A stretch of 64,000 bases of DNA from contig MNYZ01000002.1 of NCBI GenBank assembly GCA_001873365.1, forward strand, positions 1 to 64,000, written 5' to 3'. This stretch comes from Oscillatoriales cyanobacterium CG2_30_40_61. GTDB taxonomy: Bacteria > Cyanobacteriota > Cyanobacteriia > Cyanobacteriales > Microcoleaceae. Positions 18,753 through 28,121 of this stretch are shown here, in pieces. Every line of letters begins with the position of its first letter. Positions within the stretch are counted from its first letter, which is position 1. Below the pieces are notes generated by a model. The model made no database searches. It saw only the letters and a list, made by a program, of their open reading frames with translations, and had not been told where the DNA came from. The position numbers and the translations under genes were made by a program.

Positions 18753-19334
18753 CTACAATATCCCCAAAAAAATCTCTGATAAATTAATATAAATATTGTG
18801 AAAACCTGGAACTAAAACCAATTCATTTTTAAGAAAAATTCGTTTAGTTCTATAGCGAAATATACCGTTACGTTCTTGATAAGGTTCGGTATAGGTTTCT
18901 AAATGATCATCTATTAAATTAAAAATCCAATAGTTATGGATTTGAGCTTCAGCATAAAGGGATAATTTCACATCCTGATCATAATTTAAACTAGAATCAG
19001 AAATCTCAATCACCAGTAAAATATCTTCTGGTTGAGGATGGGAAGATAAATAATCATCGTCCCGATTTTTGACAATAGCAACATCCGGTTGAGGTTCACT
19101 ATTAGAGGGTAAGATAATCGGTTCTTGTCCTCGAATAATCGCGCGTTCATTGATTAAAATAACTAACTTTGTCATCAACCGAGTATTACAAACCGCATGG
19201 GCAGTTCCTTTAGCCGCCATTTTAACAATTTCTCCCCGAATTAATTCTACCCGTTCATCAGTCTGAAAGAAATTTAACTCAATTAAACGGTGATATTCAT
19301 TTACAGTAAACTGTCTTATTGTTAATGAAGTCAT
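18753..19334 (-). CDS. Uma2-family endonuclease (DUF820)
   Basis: YHRLIELNFFQTDERVELIRGEIVKMAAKGTAHAVC..PQPDVAIVKNRDDDYLSSHPQPEDILLVIEISDSSLNYDQDVKLSLYAEAQIHNYWIFNL. Confidence 0.9.
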   Translation of the reverse strand: MTSLTIRQFTVNEYHRLIELNFFQTDERVELIRGEIVKMAAKGTAHAVCNTRLMTKLVILINERAIIRGQEPIILPSNSEPQPDVAIVKNRDDDYLSSHPQPEDILLVIEISDSSLNYDQDVKLSLYAEAQIHNYWIFNLIDDHLETYTEPYQERNGIFRYRTKRIFLKNELVLVPGFHNIYINLSEIFLGIL

Positions 19335-19473
19335 GGGTTTTAATCAATTACATGATAGAGAGTAACTGAAATATCGAGCGATCGCCGGATCTGATTTGAC
19401 AACTATGGTGATCGGTTATATTTGTTATAATATCATCTAAACATCAAATCATTGTACTTTCCCGAAAATTAAT

Positions 19474-19716
19474 ATGACTCTCTTTTCTTCTGAACAACTG
19501 CTGATAGATATTCAAGAACTACCAGAAGAAGCTCAAGAAATTATTGCTGATCTGGTCGCTGTTTTAAAAAGACGCTATGAAATAGAAAAAAAGCCACCGA
19601 TTAATTCTCTGCAATTAGAAGATCAACCTTTTGTTGGAATGTGGAGCGATCGCCCAGAGACTCAAAATAGTACCCAATGGGTGAGAAGTATCCGACAAAA
19701 ACATTGGCATCCGTAA
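19474..19716 (+). CDS. Orphan VapB-type antitoxin-like protein
   Basis: 80 aa ending QPFVGMWSDRPETQNSTQWVRSIRQKHW, resembling antitoxins paired with PIN toxins; no PIN gene follows. Confidence 0.6.
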   Translation: MTLFSSEQLLIDIQELPEEAQEIIADLVAVLKRRYEIEKKPPINSLQLEDQPFVGMWSDRPETQNSTQWVRSIRQKHWHP

Positions 19717-19724
19717 TAAATTAT

Positions 19725-20693
19725 TTATACCTCATTTAGACTTTCTATATATTGCTTAATTAAAGGTAAAACAGTATAAAAATTCCCTTGTTGTTCAATT
19801 AAACACCGTTTTAATAAAGACTGTAGAGCATTAATTAAATCCGATGAATTAATTTTACTATTTTCTAACAATTTAACTAAATTAACCGGATTGTTTTCCT
19901 TCGCCAATAAAGATATCACTTGTTTTTCTATTTCCGATAAGCGATCGCACTGTTGCTGTAAACTATCTTTAATATCTTCAGGTAACAATAGAGTATCATT
20001 GATTAATACCTCAATTTCACATTCTCCCAAATCCTGCATCAAATTTGCTATACTCTTTAACCAGAATGGATTGCCTTGATAGTGTTGAATAATTGCATCC
20101 CAGTGATCAATTTCTGTTAACCCATTATCTCTAAATATTTCCCGCGCAGCTACAATATCTAAACCTGTCAGTCGTAAAGTGCGAATTAGAGAATTTTCGC
20201 TTTTAACTTCAGTTATAATTCTAGGTTGTTCCCAACCAATTAACACAACACAACTTTGATGAGATAATTCTTTAATTTGTTTAAATAAAGTCCGATAATC
20301 TTCATATCCAGACTTATACTTTCCGACCAACTCCCCACTACTAAAAAGATTTTGAATATTATCTAAAACCACTAAACAGCGATACTTTTGCAAATATTTA
20401 ATTAAAGGTAAAGACTTCTGATTATTTGTAGATAAATCTAACTGTTCAGACTGAGAAATTATCCGAATCAAGTTACTTTGAAATTCCGCTAAAATCGGCG
20501 ATGAGTCAAAATCACACCAAATTACATACTCAAATTCATCCTTAATTTGTTGAACCAATTGCACCGTTAACGCCGTTTTACCAATACCACTAATACCCGT
20601 AATTGCAATTAGATGACATTGTTCTTGTAAAATCCAGGTAGTCAGGGTTTCTAGTTCAGGAGTGCGATTATAAAAAGCGCCCAAATCGGGCAT
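19725..20693 (-). CDS. Stand-alone NB-ARC (STAND) ATPase
   Basis: FYNRTPELETLTTWILQEQCHLIAITGISGIGKTALTVQLVQQI (Walker A), KYRCLVVLDNIQNLF (Walker B), LRLTGLDIVAAREIFRDNG, GNPFWLKSIANLM (GxP). Confidence 0.85.
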   Translation of the reverse strand: MPDLGAFYNRTPELETLTTWILQEQCHLIAITGISGIGKTALTVQLVQQIKDEFEYVIWCDFDSSPILAEFQSNLIRIISQSEQLDLSTNNQKSLPLIKYLQKYRCLVVLDNIQNLFSSGELVGKYKSGYEDYRTLFKQIKELSHQSCVVLIGWEQPRIITEVKSENSLIRTLRLTGLDIVAAREIFRDNGLTEIDHWDAIIQHYQGNPFWLKSIANLMQDLGECEIEVLINDTLLLPEDIKDSLQQQCDRLSEIEKQVISLLAKENNPVNLVKLLENSKINSSDLINALQSLLKRCLIEQQGNFYTVLPLIKQYIESLNEV

Positions 20694-20713
20694 TTCACTT
20701 AAATCATTTCACC

Positions 20714-20779
20714 AGAAACCGGGTTTCTCAGAAAGCTTTTGTATCCCTACGGAGATTATTGTTAAGAAACCCGGTTTCT
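20714..20779. repeat. Two AGAAACC[C/G]GGTTTCT palindromes
   Basis: 20714-20728 and 20765-20779. Confidence 0.85.
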
Positions 20780-20833
20780 CAGCCTTGAGCGGTGAAAATA
20801 TTGCGCTGGCACTTTTTTCTGATCATTGTATAC

Positions 20834-20878
20834 AGAGCGATCGCACTTTCTTTTAACAATTGTGGGGAGAGCGATCGC
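20834..20878. repeat. HIP1-containing TA-flanking repeat, copy A (partial)
   Basis: agagcgatcgcactttcttttaacaattgtggggagagcgatcgcc. Confidence 0.7.
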
Positions 20879-20898
20879 CTTTGATCATATCAATGTGA

Positions 20899-21342
20899 TC
20901 ATTTTAGAGAAAAAGTTGTAAAAAGTCTCACATCAAACCTGCTACCTGTCAAAGAATTTACTAACCGTTCATCCAGAGTTAGCAACGGTGCTTTAACTTG
21001 TTCTGAAAGTGCTACATAACAGCCATCATAAGCTGTTATCCCATAGTCCAGACCAATTTGAACAGCGTTACTGATTAGATCTTTTGTTGAAATGACTTTA
21101 AATGGTATTGCTTTTAAGTCACTTAAATCGGCTTTAACCTGTTCAGCCGTGTAGAGGTTAGCGCGTACATACTTCCAGAGAACATTAGCACATTCAATAT
21201 AAAAAAGATCAGGTACAAAAAACTCAACAGAAGGATCATCAAGATGAGTAAATAGTTGATTAACTTTAGATGTCAATAGATCAGCAACAAATAACTTAAT
21301 ACAAATATTTGTATCAATTACGCATCGTAAAGTAACGGTCAT
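20899..21342 (-). CDS. vapC: PIN-domain ribonuclease toxin (VapC-type)
   Basis: RCVIDTNICIKLFVADLLTSKVNQLF...YGITAYDGCYVALSEQVKAPLLTLDERLVN acidic PIN pattern. Confidence 0.9.
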   Translation of the reverse strand: MTVTLRCVIDTNICIKLFVADLLTSKVNQLFTHLDDPSVEFFVPDLFYIECANVLWKYVRANLYTAEQVKADLSDLKAIPFKVISTKDLISNAVQIGLDYGITAYDGCYVALSEQVKAPLLTLDERLVNSLTGSRFDVRLFTTFSLK

Positions 21343-21614
21343 CTATTGCGATCCTCTTGAATTAAAATAGTGCTATCTGTTAATCCAAAATCCCTGGGGT
21401 TAACTCTCGGACGATTACGAATTCTTTGTAGAATTGCTGACATGGGTTGGTTCTCTTGCGTCCGATTTATCATTACTTTGTCAGGCTCAAATAATAAGGA
21501 TTGCGTCAACAGATGAATAACTGCGTCATTAAGAGTAAAATTTTTCTCTGAGGCTAGACACTCAATCTGACTATATAGTTCATCAGGCAAGTTTTCAATC
21601 TGAAGTTTAGCCAT
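21339..21614 (-). CDS. vapB: VapB-type antitoxin (FitA-like RHH)
   Basis: LQIENLPDELYSQIECLASEKNFTLNDAVIHLL; 4-bp overlap with vapC. Confidence 0.85.
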   Translation of the reverse strand: MAKLQIENLPDELYSQIECLASEKNFTLNDAVIHLLTQSLLFEPDKVMINRTQENQPMSAILQRIRNRPRVNPRDFGLTDSTILIQEDRNR

Positions 21615-21656
21615 GGTGATCCCAGAATTGCTTAATTTATTATATCACCAGTTTCC

Positions 21657-21672
21657 ATCATATCAATATGAT
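21657..21672. promoter_or_regulatory. Putative operator palindrome upstream of vapBC
   Basis: ATCATAT-CA-ATATGAT, perfect 7-bp inverted repeat 42 bp upstream of the antitoxin start. Confidence 0.45.
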
Positions 21673-21752
21673 AATTGTAGGGAGAGCGATCGCAGTCTTA
21701 AAAAAAGCGATCGCACTTTCTTGTAATAATTGTAGGGAGAGCGATCGCAGTT
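21673..21752. repeat. HIP1-containing TA-flanking repeat, copy B
   Basis: aattgtagggagagcgatcgcagtcttaaaaaaagcgatcgcactttcttgtaataattgtagggagagcgatcgcag. Confidence 0.85.
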
Positions 21753-21838
21753 TCTATCAACTTCTGAAAACTTCCACTTTTTCCTCTACATCCAAACTCG
21801 TTATAATCTAAAGTGTCAATCCTCCAACAGATGCAGCG

Positions 21839-22105
21839 ATGACCATCAAAGAACTCCTCCTCCAAGAAATCGATAGCACCCCTGACGAACTGCTCACCGA
21901 TCTTCTCAGCCTGGTGCGATCGCTCAAATCCTCGACCCACCGCCAACCCAATATCTATGAACAACTGCTAGAGCGAATCGACTACCTCGAAGCCATCATC
22001 GGTATCCGTAAAGGACTCGAAAGCTTCGCTCAAGGTGAGGGTATTCCAGCCGATCAAGCCATGACATCGCTACAGCAGCAGTTCAACATTCCCCCCCGTC
22101 TATGA
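21839..22105 (+). CDS. Antitoxin-like protein of a RelE/ParE TA module
   Basis: TIKELLLQEIDSTPDELLTDLLSLVRSLK; 4-bp ATGA overlap with a ParE-like toxin. Confidence 0.75.
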   Translation: MTIKELLLQEIDSTPDELLTDLLSLVRSLKSSTHRQPNIYEQLLERIDYLEAIIGIRKGLESFAQGEGIPADQAMTSLQQQFNIPPRL

Positions 22106-22422
22106 CTTATCAAGTCCTAATTCAACCACCCGCCTTTGAAGAAATTGAAACCGCCTACCGTTGGATGTGTGACTATCTGAGTGCTGATGCCGCAAACCAC
22201 TGGTACTACGACCTCCAAGACGCGATCGCATCACTGCAACAGTTTCCTTACTGTTGCCCAGTTGCACCCGAAGCTGACATCATTGGTCGGGAAATTCGAC
22301 AACTGTGGGTTGGTAAAGCAAGAACCTATCGGATTCTGTTTGTGGTGGAGGGCGATACCATCGCAGTATTACACCTTCGTCACCGCCGTCAAGCTCCCCT
22401 AGGTACTGAGCCGTCAGAGTAG
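22102..22422 (+). CDS. RelE/ParE-family toxin
   Basis: YQVLIQPPAFEEIETAYRWMCDYLSADAANHWYYDLQDAIASLQQFPYCCPVAPEA...YRILFVVEGDTIAVLHLRHRRQ. Confidence 0.88.
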   Translation: MTYQVLIQPPAFEEIETAYRWMCDYLSADAANHWYYDLQDAIASLQQFPYCCPVAPEADIIGREIRQLWVGKARTYRILFVVEGDTIAVLHLRHRRQAPLGTEPSE

Positions 22423-22463
22423 TCACATCGAATATTTAATAAAGGGTGATCCCACTTTATTAT

Positions 22464-22545
22464 GATAATTGTAGGGAGAGCGATCGCAGTCTTAAAAAAA
22501 GAGCTATCGCACTTTCTTTTAATAATTTTAGGAATTGCGATCGCC
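22464..22545. repeat. HIP1-containing TA-flanking repeat, copy C
   Basis: gataattgtagggagagcgatcgcagtcttaaaaaaagagctatcgcactttcttttaataattttaggaattgcgatcgcc; close match to copy B. Confidence 0.85.
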
Positions 22546-22634
22546 TACATTAATATCGTCTATTTAAAATGCTGGTAAAGCCAAACTTTCCAATTTCCCA
22601 ACTGTCCATTTTATAACCAACGGACACAACCCCT

Positions 22635-22669
22635 AAAACCCTGATTTTTCTTGAGTTAATCAGGGTTTT
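22635..22669. terminator. Terminator-like hairpin
   Basis: AAAACCCTGATT-tttcttgagtt-AATCAGGGTTTT, 12-bp perfect stem. Confidence 0.65.
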
Positions 22670-22788
22670 CCGTTTAAATAGACCCCCCATTTTGTCTCAA
22701 CCTTGTAGAACTTTGAATAGTAGCACTCACTAACCACCTAAACTATTAAGCTCCTCGGTAGACTGAAATCAAAGCATGAGGAAAATGT

Positions 22789-23325
22789 ATGATTTCAAAT
22801 CGAGTTCGCACCTGTTTAATTGCCACAATTATTCCTTTTATGATTAGTGTGTTCATGCCGATGTCGGGAAATGCCCAAACCCCCAGTAGTAACGGCAATT
22901 CTGATATATTTATCCTAAAAACTCAAGATGCCAGCCATAATATGTTTCATGTTCCTGTGATTTCTAATTTTGATTGGTTCAATGATGGAGATAAAATTGG
23001 CTTAACTGATGGCATTAATGAAATCGATTTAGACTATACGGAATTAATTGATTTTGATGGGGATGGACGGGCTGATGATGCAGTTATTAAAATCAAATCT
23101 ACCCAAGAAATTTTAGGGGTTGTGTTGAATGCCGATGATTTTGTTTTAGAAGGAGAATTTGTTTCTATTCCTTCGGTTTTGACTCAACCTATTGCTTGTT
23201 TACCTAAAACCAATACAGTCACCTGTCAAGTTCCTGCTTTCAACCCAATAATATTACAATCTTCATTAAGTGTAACCTCCTCAGAAAGTCCTCAACCTAA
23301 AGGAGAAATCAATTCTAAAAATTAA
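22789..23325 (+). CDS. Secreted hypothetical protein with Asp-rich segment
   Basis: Signal peptide ending GNAQ; DLDYTELIDFDGDGRADDAVIKI resembles calcium-binding DxDxDG loops. Confidence 0.55.
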   Translation: MISNRVRTCLIATIIPFMISVFMPMSGNAQTPSSNGNSDIFILKTQDASHNMFHVPVISNFDWFNDGDKIGLTDGINEIDLDYTELIDFDGDGRADDAVIKIKSTQEILGVVLNADDFVLEGEFVSIPSVLTQPIACLPKTNTVTCQVPAFNPIILQSSLSVTSSESPQPKGEINSKN

Positions 23326-23430
23326 ACCAGGCAAAATATTGACCTCGGGGCATCTACCCCCAATCATCGGATCAAATTAACAGTAATTTGTTAAACTATA
23401 ATAGCTCTTTAAACTTGAGATTTTATTCCG

Positions 23431-24657
23431 ATGAAACGTTTTGATGTTGTGATTATTGGTGCGGGGCCAGCCGGAGGTCAATGTGCAAGACAACTCACCC
23501 AAGCGGGTCAGCAAGTGTTATTAGTCGAACAACATGAAACTTTTTCTAAAAATGATTTTTCCAGCGCCGCTACACCGTTAGAAACTTTGGAAAAATTCCA
23601 TTTACCTGAAACCGTTGTTGGAAGTTTTTGGCAAAATTTAGTCATTGTCACCACGAATGTTAATCAAAAATGGCAGTCTCCAACACCTTTGGGGGCTGTT
23701 TTTGATTTTGCCAAATTACGGGAATTTTTAGCTACAGAAGTTACTAAACATGGCGGTGAGGTTTGGATGGGATATCGCTATATTAAGTATTTTAAAGAGA
23801 ATCAAAATACAATTGTTGAATTTAAACAACGGTCTACCGGGGCAATTTTTTCGGTAGAAACTAAGGTTTTAGTCGATGGGACTGGGCCGACTCGGGCTGT
23901 TATGTATGGGAAAAAAGCACCCCAACCTAATTATTTAACTGGAACAGGAATTGAATATTTAATTGAACTTTCAGAAACTGATTATCAAAAATATTCTCAA
24001 TCTTTAATTTTCTTTTTAGGTCATCGTTGGATGCCCAGGGGTTATTCTTGGATTTTTCCGATGGGAAATAATCGCTTAAAAGTGGGGTCTGCTCAATTAA
24101 ATTGTTCCCATGAATGGGTACATCAAACTCAGACCTTACGTTCATATCTGGAATTATTATTAAGGGATTATTTAACGGGAATTCCCTATAAAATTATTAA
24201 TCATCATGGGGGAATGTTAAAATATTCTAGTGGGTTAGAAGATATTTATTATCAGGATAATATTATTGCCATTGGGGATGCGGTTTCTATGGTGAATATG
24301 TTGGGCGGAGAGGGCATTCGTCACGGAATGCAAAATGCTAATATTGCTGCGGGATATATTCAAGATTATCTATCGGGAAAAATAACTAATTTTGCCGGAT
24401 ATCGTCAAGAAATCAAACAAACCTACACTAAAACTTGGAACTGGTCAGAACAAATGGGTTTGAGTAAATATTTAAAATATAGTGATCAATCTATTGATAA
24501 GGGAGTCTATTATCTGAAGGATTTATCTTTAGAAGATATGATGGCTATTTTATTTGATTATGATTTTAAACGATTATATAAAGCGGGGTTTAAATATTTG
24601 CGCTATAAAATTAGTAGGATTTGGACAAAATTAAAACTTAAACTCAATTTAACCTAA
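23431..24657 (+). CDS. FAD-dependent oxidoreductase, geranylgeranyl-reductase-like
   Basis: FDVVIIGAGPAGGQCARQLTQAGQQVLLVEQ (GxGxxG), LVDGTGPTRAV, IIAIGDAVSMVNMLGGEGIRHGMQNANIAAGYI. Confidence 0.85.
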   Translation: MKRFDVVIIGAGPAGGQCARQLTQAGQQVLLVEQHETFSKNDFSSAATPLETLEKFHLPETVVGSFWQNLVIVTTNVNQKWQSPTPLGAVFDFAKLREFLATEVTKHGGEVWMGYRYIKYFKENQNTIVEFKQRSTGAIFSVETKVLVDGTGPTRAVMYGKKAPQPNYLTGTGIEYLIELSETDYQKYSQSLIFFLGHRWMPRGYSWIFPMGNNRLKVGSAQLNCSHEWVHQTQTLRSYLELLLRDYLTGIPYKIINHHGGMLKYSSGLEDIYYQDNIIAIGDAVSMVNMLGGEGIRHGMQNANIAAGYIQDYLSGKITNFAGYRQEIKQTYTKTWNWSEQMGLSKYLKYSDQSIDKGVYYLKDLSLEDMMAILFDYDFKRLYKAGFKYLRYKISRIWTKLKLKLNLT

Positions 24658-24700
24658 TTTTGTGTAGGATTATTATAATAGATTAGGATCACTCGATAGG

Positions 24701-25318
24701 TTGATAGCAGGACAAGCAACTATGACCCATGCAACGACTGAAAAAATCATGTCCTTGGAGGAGTTTCTCAGTTATGATGACAATACTGATGCTGGTTATG
24801 AACTAGAGGATGGGAGACTGCTATTAATGCCGACAGAAAGCGAAATCAATCGACGTATTGCTTGTTTTTTGTTTGCCTATTTTCTACAATTGGGAGTTTC
24901 CTTTTCTCGGTTAACAATGAAAACCGAATTAGTAGTTATGGGCAGTCGAACTACGGTGCGTGTTCCTGATTTAATGGTATTAACAGAAACCTTAGTACAG
25001 GTGATGGAGGGGGCAAGTCGCTCGTTAATTACAATAGATATGCCACCCCCTCAAATGGTGGTAGAAGTCGTAAGTCCCGGTCAGGAAAATCAACAGCGAG
25101 ACTATCGTTATAAACGATCACAATACCAAGCCCGAGGTATTCCTGAATATTGGATTATTGACCCCATCCAACAACAGATTACCGTATTTACTTTAGTAAC
25201 GGGACTCTATGAGCAGGCTATTTTTACTGGGAATATGGTAATAAATTCTGCTTTATTATCGGACTATAACCAACCCTCTCCTTTGACTGCATCACAGCTA
25301 TTACAAACACAAAATTAG
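24701..25318 (+). CDS. Uma2-family endonuclease
   Basis: MSLEEFLSYDDNTDAGYELEDGRLLLMPTES..VRVPDLMVL..PPPQMVVEVVSPGQENQQRDYRYKRSQYQARGIPEYWIIDP; start may be the Met of MTHATTE. Confidence 0.9.
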   Translation: MIAGQATMTHATTEKIMSLEEFLSYDDNTDAGYELEDGRLLLMPTESEINRRIACFLFAYFLQLGVSFSRLTMKTELVVMGSRTTVRVPDLMVLTETLVQVMEGASRSLITIDMPPPQMVVEVVSPGQENQQRDYRYKRSQYQARGIPEYWIIDPIQQQITVFTLVTGLYEQAIFTGNMVINSALLSDYNQPSPLTASQLLQTQN

Positions 25319-25405
25319 AAGTGAGTCTGAAGTTATTAAAGTTTAATCTCAGGTTATAATATAATAATAGGTAACAATATTCTACTATCAACTTTAACTC
25401 TAAAA

Positions 25406-26458
25406 ATGACCTCAACTTTAACTCAAGTTTATCCGATTATTTGGGAACATGATCGCGCTTCCCTCATCGACCAAACCCGTCTCCCCGATGAATATACCCG
25501 CATAGAAATTACCACCTATCAACAAATGGCAGCAGCCATTAAAACCATGATTGTTCGGGGTGCTCCCGCCATTGGCATTGCCGCCGCCTATGGCTTATAT
25601 TTGGGGGCGAGGGAGATTCAAACCTCAGACCGTCAGGAATTTTTAAACCAACTAGAAACCATAGCCCAAGTCCTGCGGGCAACCCGTCCCACGGCGGTCA
25701 ATTTGTTTTGGGCAATTGATCAAATGTGGCAAACGGCAACCGAAACCCCCGGCACAATTGAGGAGATTAAAACAGCTTTATTAAACAAAGCCAATACTAT
25801 TCGAGAAGACGATATTAAAACCTGTTTTGCTATTGGAGAAGCGGGATTAATTGTATTACCTAAAACCCCCGAAAAACTCAATATTCTTACCCATTGTAAC
25901 ACCGGTTCCTTAGCCACGGGAGGGTATGGAACCGCTTTAGGGGTGATTCGTTCGGCTTGGAATTCAGGACGGTTAAATCGAGTCTATGCCGATGAAACTC
26001 GCCCCCGGTTACAAGGAGCTAAATTAACCACTTGGGAGTGTGTACAAGATCATATTCCAGTAACATTAATTTCCGATAATATGGCAGCCCATTGTATGAA
26101 ACAGGGGTTAATTCATGCAGTAATTGTAGGAGCAGATCGAATTACCGCTAATGGCGATGCGGCGAATAAAATTGGCACCTATAGTTTAGCAATTGTGGCT
26201 AAAGCCCACCACGTTCCTTTTTTCGTGGCTGCACCCTTATCAACCGTTGATTTTAAATTAGCAACCGGGGATGAAATTCCGATTGAAGAACGAGATCCTA
26301 CGGAACTTTATCAGGTAGGAACTACTCGCATTTGTCCCGAAGGAGTGGAATTTTTTAATCCGGCTTTTGATGTGACTCCGGCGGAATTAATTACCGCTAT
26401 TATAACAGAAAAAGGGGCGGTTATTCCTGGGGAATTAAAACAATTTTCTCTGAGTTAA
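25406..26458 (+). CDS. mtnA: S-methyl-5-thioribose-1-phosphate isomerase
   Basis: [86 protein letters not shown]. Confidence 0.97.
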   Translation: MTSTLTQVYPIIWEHDRASLIDQTRLPDEYTRIEITTYQQMAAAIKTMIVRGAPAIGIAAAYGLYLGAREIQTSDRQEFLNQLETIAQVLRATRPTAVNLFWAIDQMWQTATETPGTIEEIKTALLNKANTIREDDIKTCFAIGEAGLIVLPKTPEKLNILTHCNTGSLATGGYGTALGVIRSAWNSGRLNRVYADETRPRLQGAKLTTWECVQDHIPVTLISDNMAAHCMKQGLIHAVIVGADRITANGDAANKIGTYSLAIVAKAHHVPFFVAAPLSTVDFKLATGDEIPIEERDPTELYQVGTTRICPEGVEFFNPAFDVTPAELITAIITEKGAVIPGELKQFSLS

Positions 26459-26542
26459 TCAACCACAAAGGCACGAAGACACGAAGGAATGAAGGGGGTA
26501 TTAAAGAGTTAGGGATGGTTGTTAATATTGCCGTCTATTTTT

Positions 26543-27121
26543 TTATTGATAACTGGCAATAAAGATTTGGTCGGCGGTTAGGTTGATGTTGGTGAATTGT
26601 GAGGAAAAAATGCGATCGCTTCCTTGAAATGTGCCGATTTCTGTATAAAAATTATTGACCAATTTTAATACTAATACGGTTTGTAATTGTGGATCAATAA
26701 TCCAATATTCAGGAATTTCTCGATCTTGGTATTGCATTCTTTTGGCAATATAATCTCTATCTCTTTGTAATTCCCCAGGACTAACTACTTCCATAACAAC
26801 TAAAGGAGGAGCCATAAAAAAACGTAATGTATTGCGCTTTTCCAATTGTTCGATATGTTCCTCTCGGATAATTGTTAGGTCTGGATAGCGGTTTTTGGGT
26901 TCTCCTCTGACCTCTAGTTCTAAACCCTGTCCTCTGACTCTTAAATGACCGATTAGCAAGGCAAATTGTACAAACAAAAATCCAGCAATTGCCACATTTT
27001 TTCCTGACTCTGGAGGCACTTGAATTAATTCTCCATTGAATAGTTCATACAAGTTTTCTGTACCATCATCAAAAGATAAGTAGTCTTCAAAATTTTGAAA
27101 TCTTACTTGAGCTTGAGTCAT
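26543..27121 (-). CDS. Uma2-family endonuclease (start trimmed to MTQAQVRF)
   Basis: FEDYLSFDDGTENLYELFNGELIQVPPESG..RYPDLTIIREE..PPLVVMEVVSPGELQRDRDYIAKRMQYQDREIPEYWIIDP. The ORF track extends to 27259 and would overlap ccmK3. Confidence 0.88.
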   Translation of the reverse strand: MTQAQVRFQNFEDYLSFDDGTENLYELFNGELIQVPPESGKNVAIAGFLFVQFALLIGHLRVRGQGLELEVRGEPKNRYPDLTIIREEHIEQLEKRNTLRFFMAPPLVVMEVVSPGELQRDRDYIAKRMQYQDREIPEYWIIDPQLQTVLVLKLVNNFYTEIGTFQGSDRIFSSQFTNINLTADQIFIASYQ

Positions 27122-27258
27122 ATTCAATTGATCATTAGTCCATAATATCCATTTTACGCTCAACAGCCCCCGGATGGCTAACAACAGTAAACCTATCTTG
27201 AGGTGCCATTGAGTCGTACAATGGTTTCGATAGGTTTCGTTTTTACTAGGAGACTTCA

Positions 27259-27567
27259 ATGCCAGAGGCAGTGGGTGTCATACAAGCCCTGGGTTTTCCA
27301 GGGATTTTAGCCGCAGCAGATGCGATGGTCAAGGCTGCGCGAGTTACCCTGGTTTACTATGATTTAGCAGAACGGGGTGAATTTATAGTGGCAGTTCGTG
27401 GCCCAACATCGGAGGTGGTTCCTGCTGTACAAGCTGGTGTTGGAGCGGCAGAAAAGACGTTTGGCTGTTCAGTGATTACTTTCTACGTTGTTCCCAACCC
27501 GTCGGAGAACATTGTGGATGTTATGTCTATTGGTTACACAGAACTGAGTGAACGTTTTCGCACTTAA
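27259..27567 (+). CDS. ccmK3: Carboxysome shell protein CcmK3-like (BMC domain)
   Basis: MPEAVGVIQALGFPGILAAADAMVKAARVTLVYYDLAERGEFIVAVRGPTSEV. Confidence 0.88.
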   Translation: MPEAVGVIQALGFPGILAAADAMVKAARVTLVYYDLAERGEFIVAVRGPTSEVVPAVQAGVGAAEKTFGCSVITFYVVPNPSENIVDVMSIGYTELSERFRT

Positions 27568-27638
27568 GATAATTTCTATTTTGCGAAAAATATTCAATTT
27601 CAACACTTTTAAAGTCTAGTTAATTTAGGAGAAATTCA

Positions 27639-27983
27639 ATGGCAGAACAAGCAGTTGGAGCTTTAGAAACGAAAGGATTTCCTGGGGTTTTAGCCGCCGC
27701 CGATGCGATGGTTAAGGCGGGTCGGGTGACTCTGGTAGGCTATATTCGGGCTGGAAGTGCACGGTTTACGATTATGATTCGGGGCGATGTTTCCGAAGTA
27801 AAAAACGCCATGGATGCCGGAATTGCCGCCGTCGATAAAGCCTATGGTGCGGCATTAGAAAGTTGGGTAATTATTGCCCGTCCCCATGAAAATGTGGTCG
27901 GTGTTTTACCGATTGATTTTAATGAGGGTGTTGAGGAATATCGGGCGGCCGCTGAAGGGTTTACTTTACCCAGAGGTCGTTAA
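27639..27983 (+). CDS. ccmK4: Carboxysome shell protein CcmK4-like (BMC domain)
   Basis: AVGALETKGFPGVLAAADAMVKAGRVTLVGYIRAGSARFTIMIRGDVSEVKNAMDAGIAAV..SWVIIARPHENVVGVLPIDF. Confidence 0.9.
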   Translation: MAEQAVGALETKGFPGVLAAADAMVKAGRVTLVGYIRAGSARFTIMIRGDVSEVKNAMDAGIAAVDKAYGAALESWVIIARPHENVVGVLPIDFNEGVEEYRAAAEGFTLPRGR

Positions 27984-28121
27984 TTTAGTTATTTATATTA
28001 ACCCTCTTTTGTAGCAGGAAGGGACAACCTTGATTTAGGAGTGTCATGGGTGTCACTTCCCTCAAATCCTCCAAACAAAAGAGGGGTATAAGGGTGGCGG
28101 TATAAACTATCAATAATAAAG

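Noticed and set aside
26459-26490. aaccacaaaggcacgaagacacgaagg repeat (similar inverted copy near 48009-48032)
   Set aside because: A common-looking short dispersed intergenic sequence; two partial copies in the window are not enough to argue for function.
26543-27259. Full 238-aa extent of the third Uma2 ORF
   Set aside because: The first 46 residues overlap the ccmK3 start and promoter and lack family similarity; Uma2 homology begins at MTQAQVRF (27121).
27259-27983. Unusual carboxysome gene location
   Set aside because: A ccmK3-ccmK4 satellite locus apart from the main ccm operon is well known in beta-cyanobacteria.
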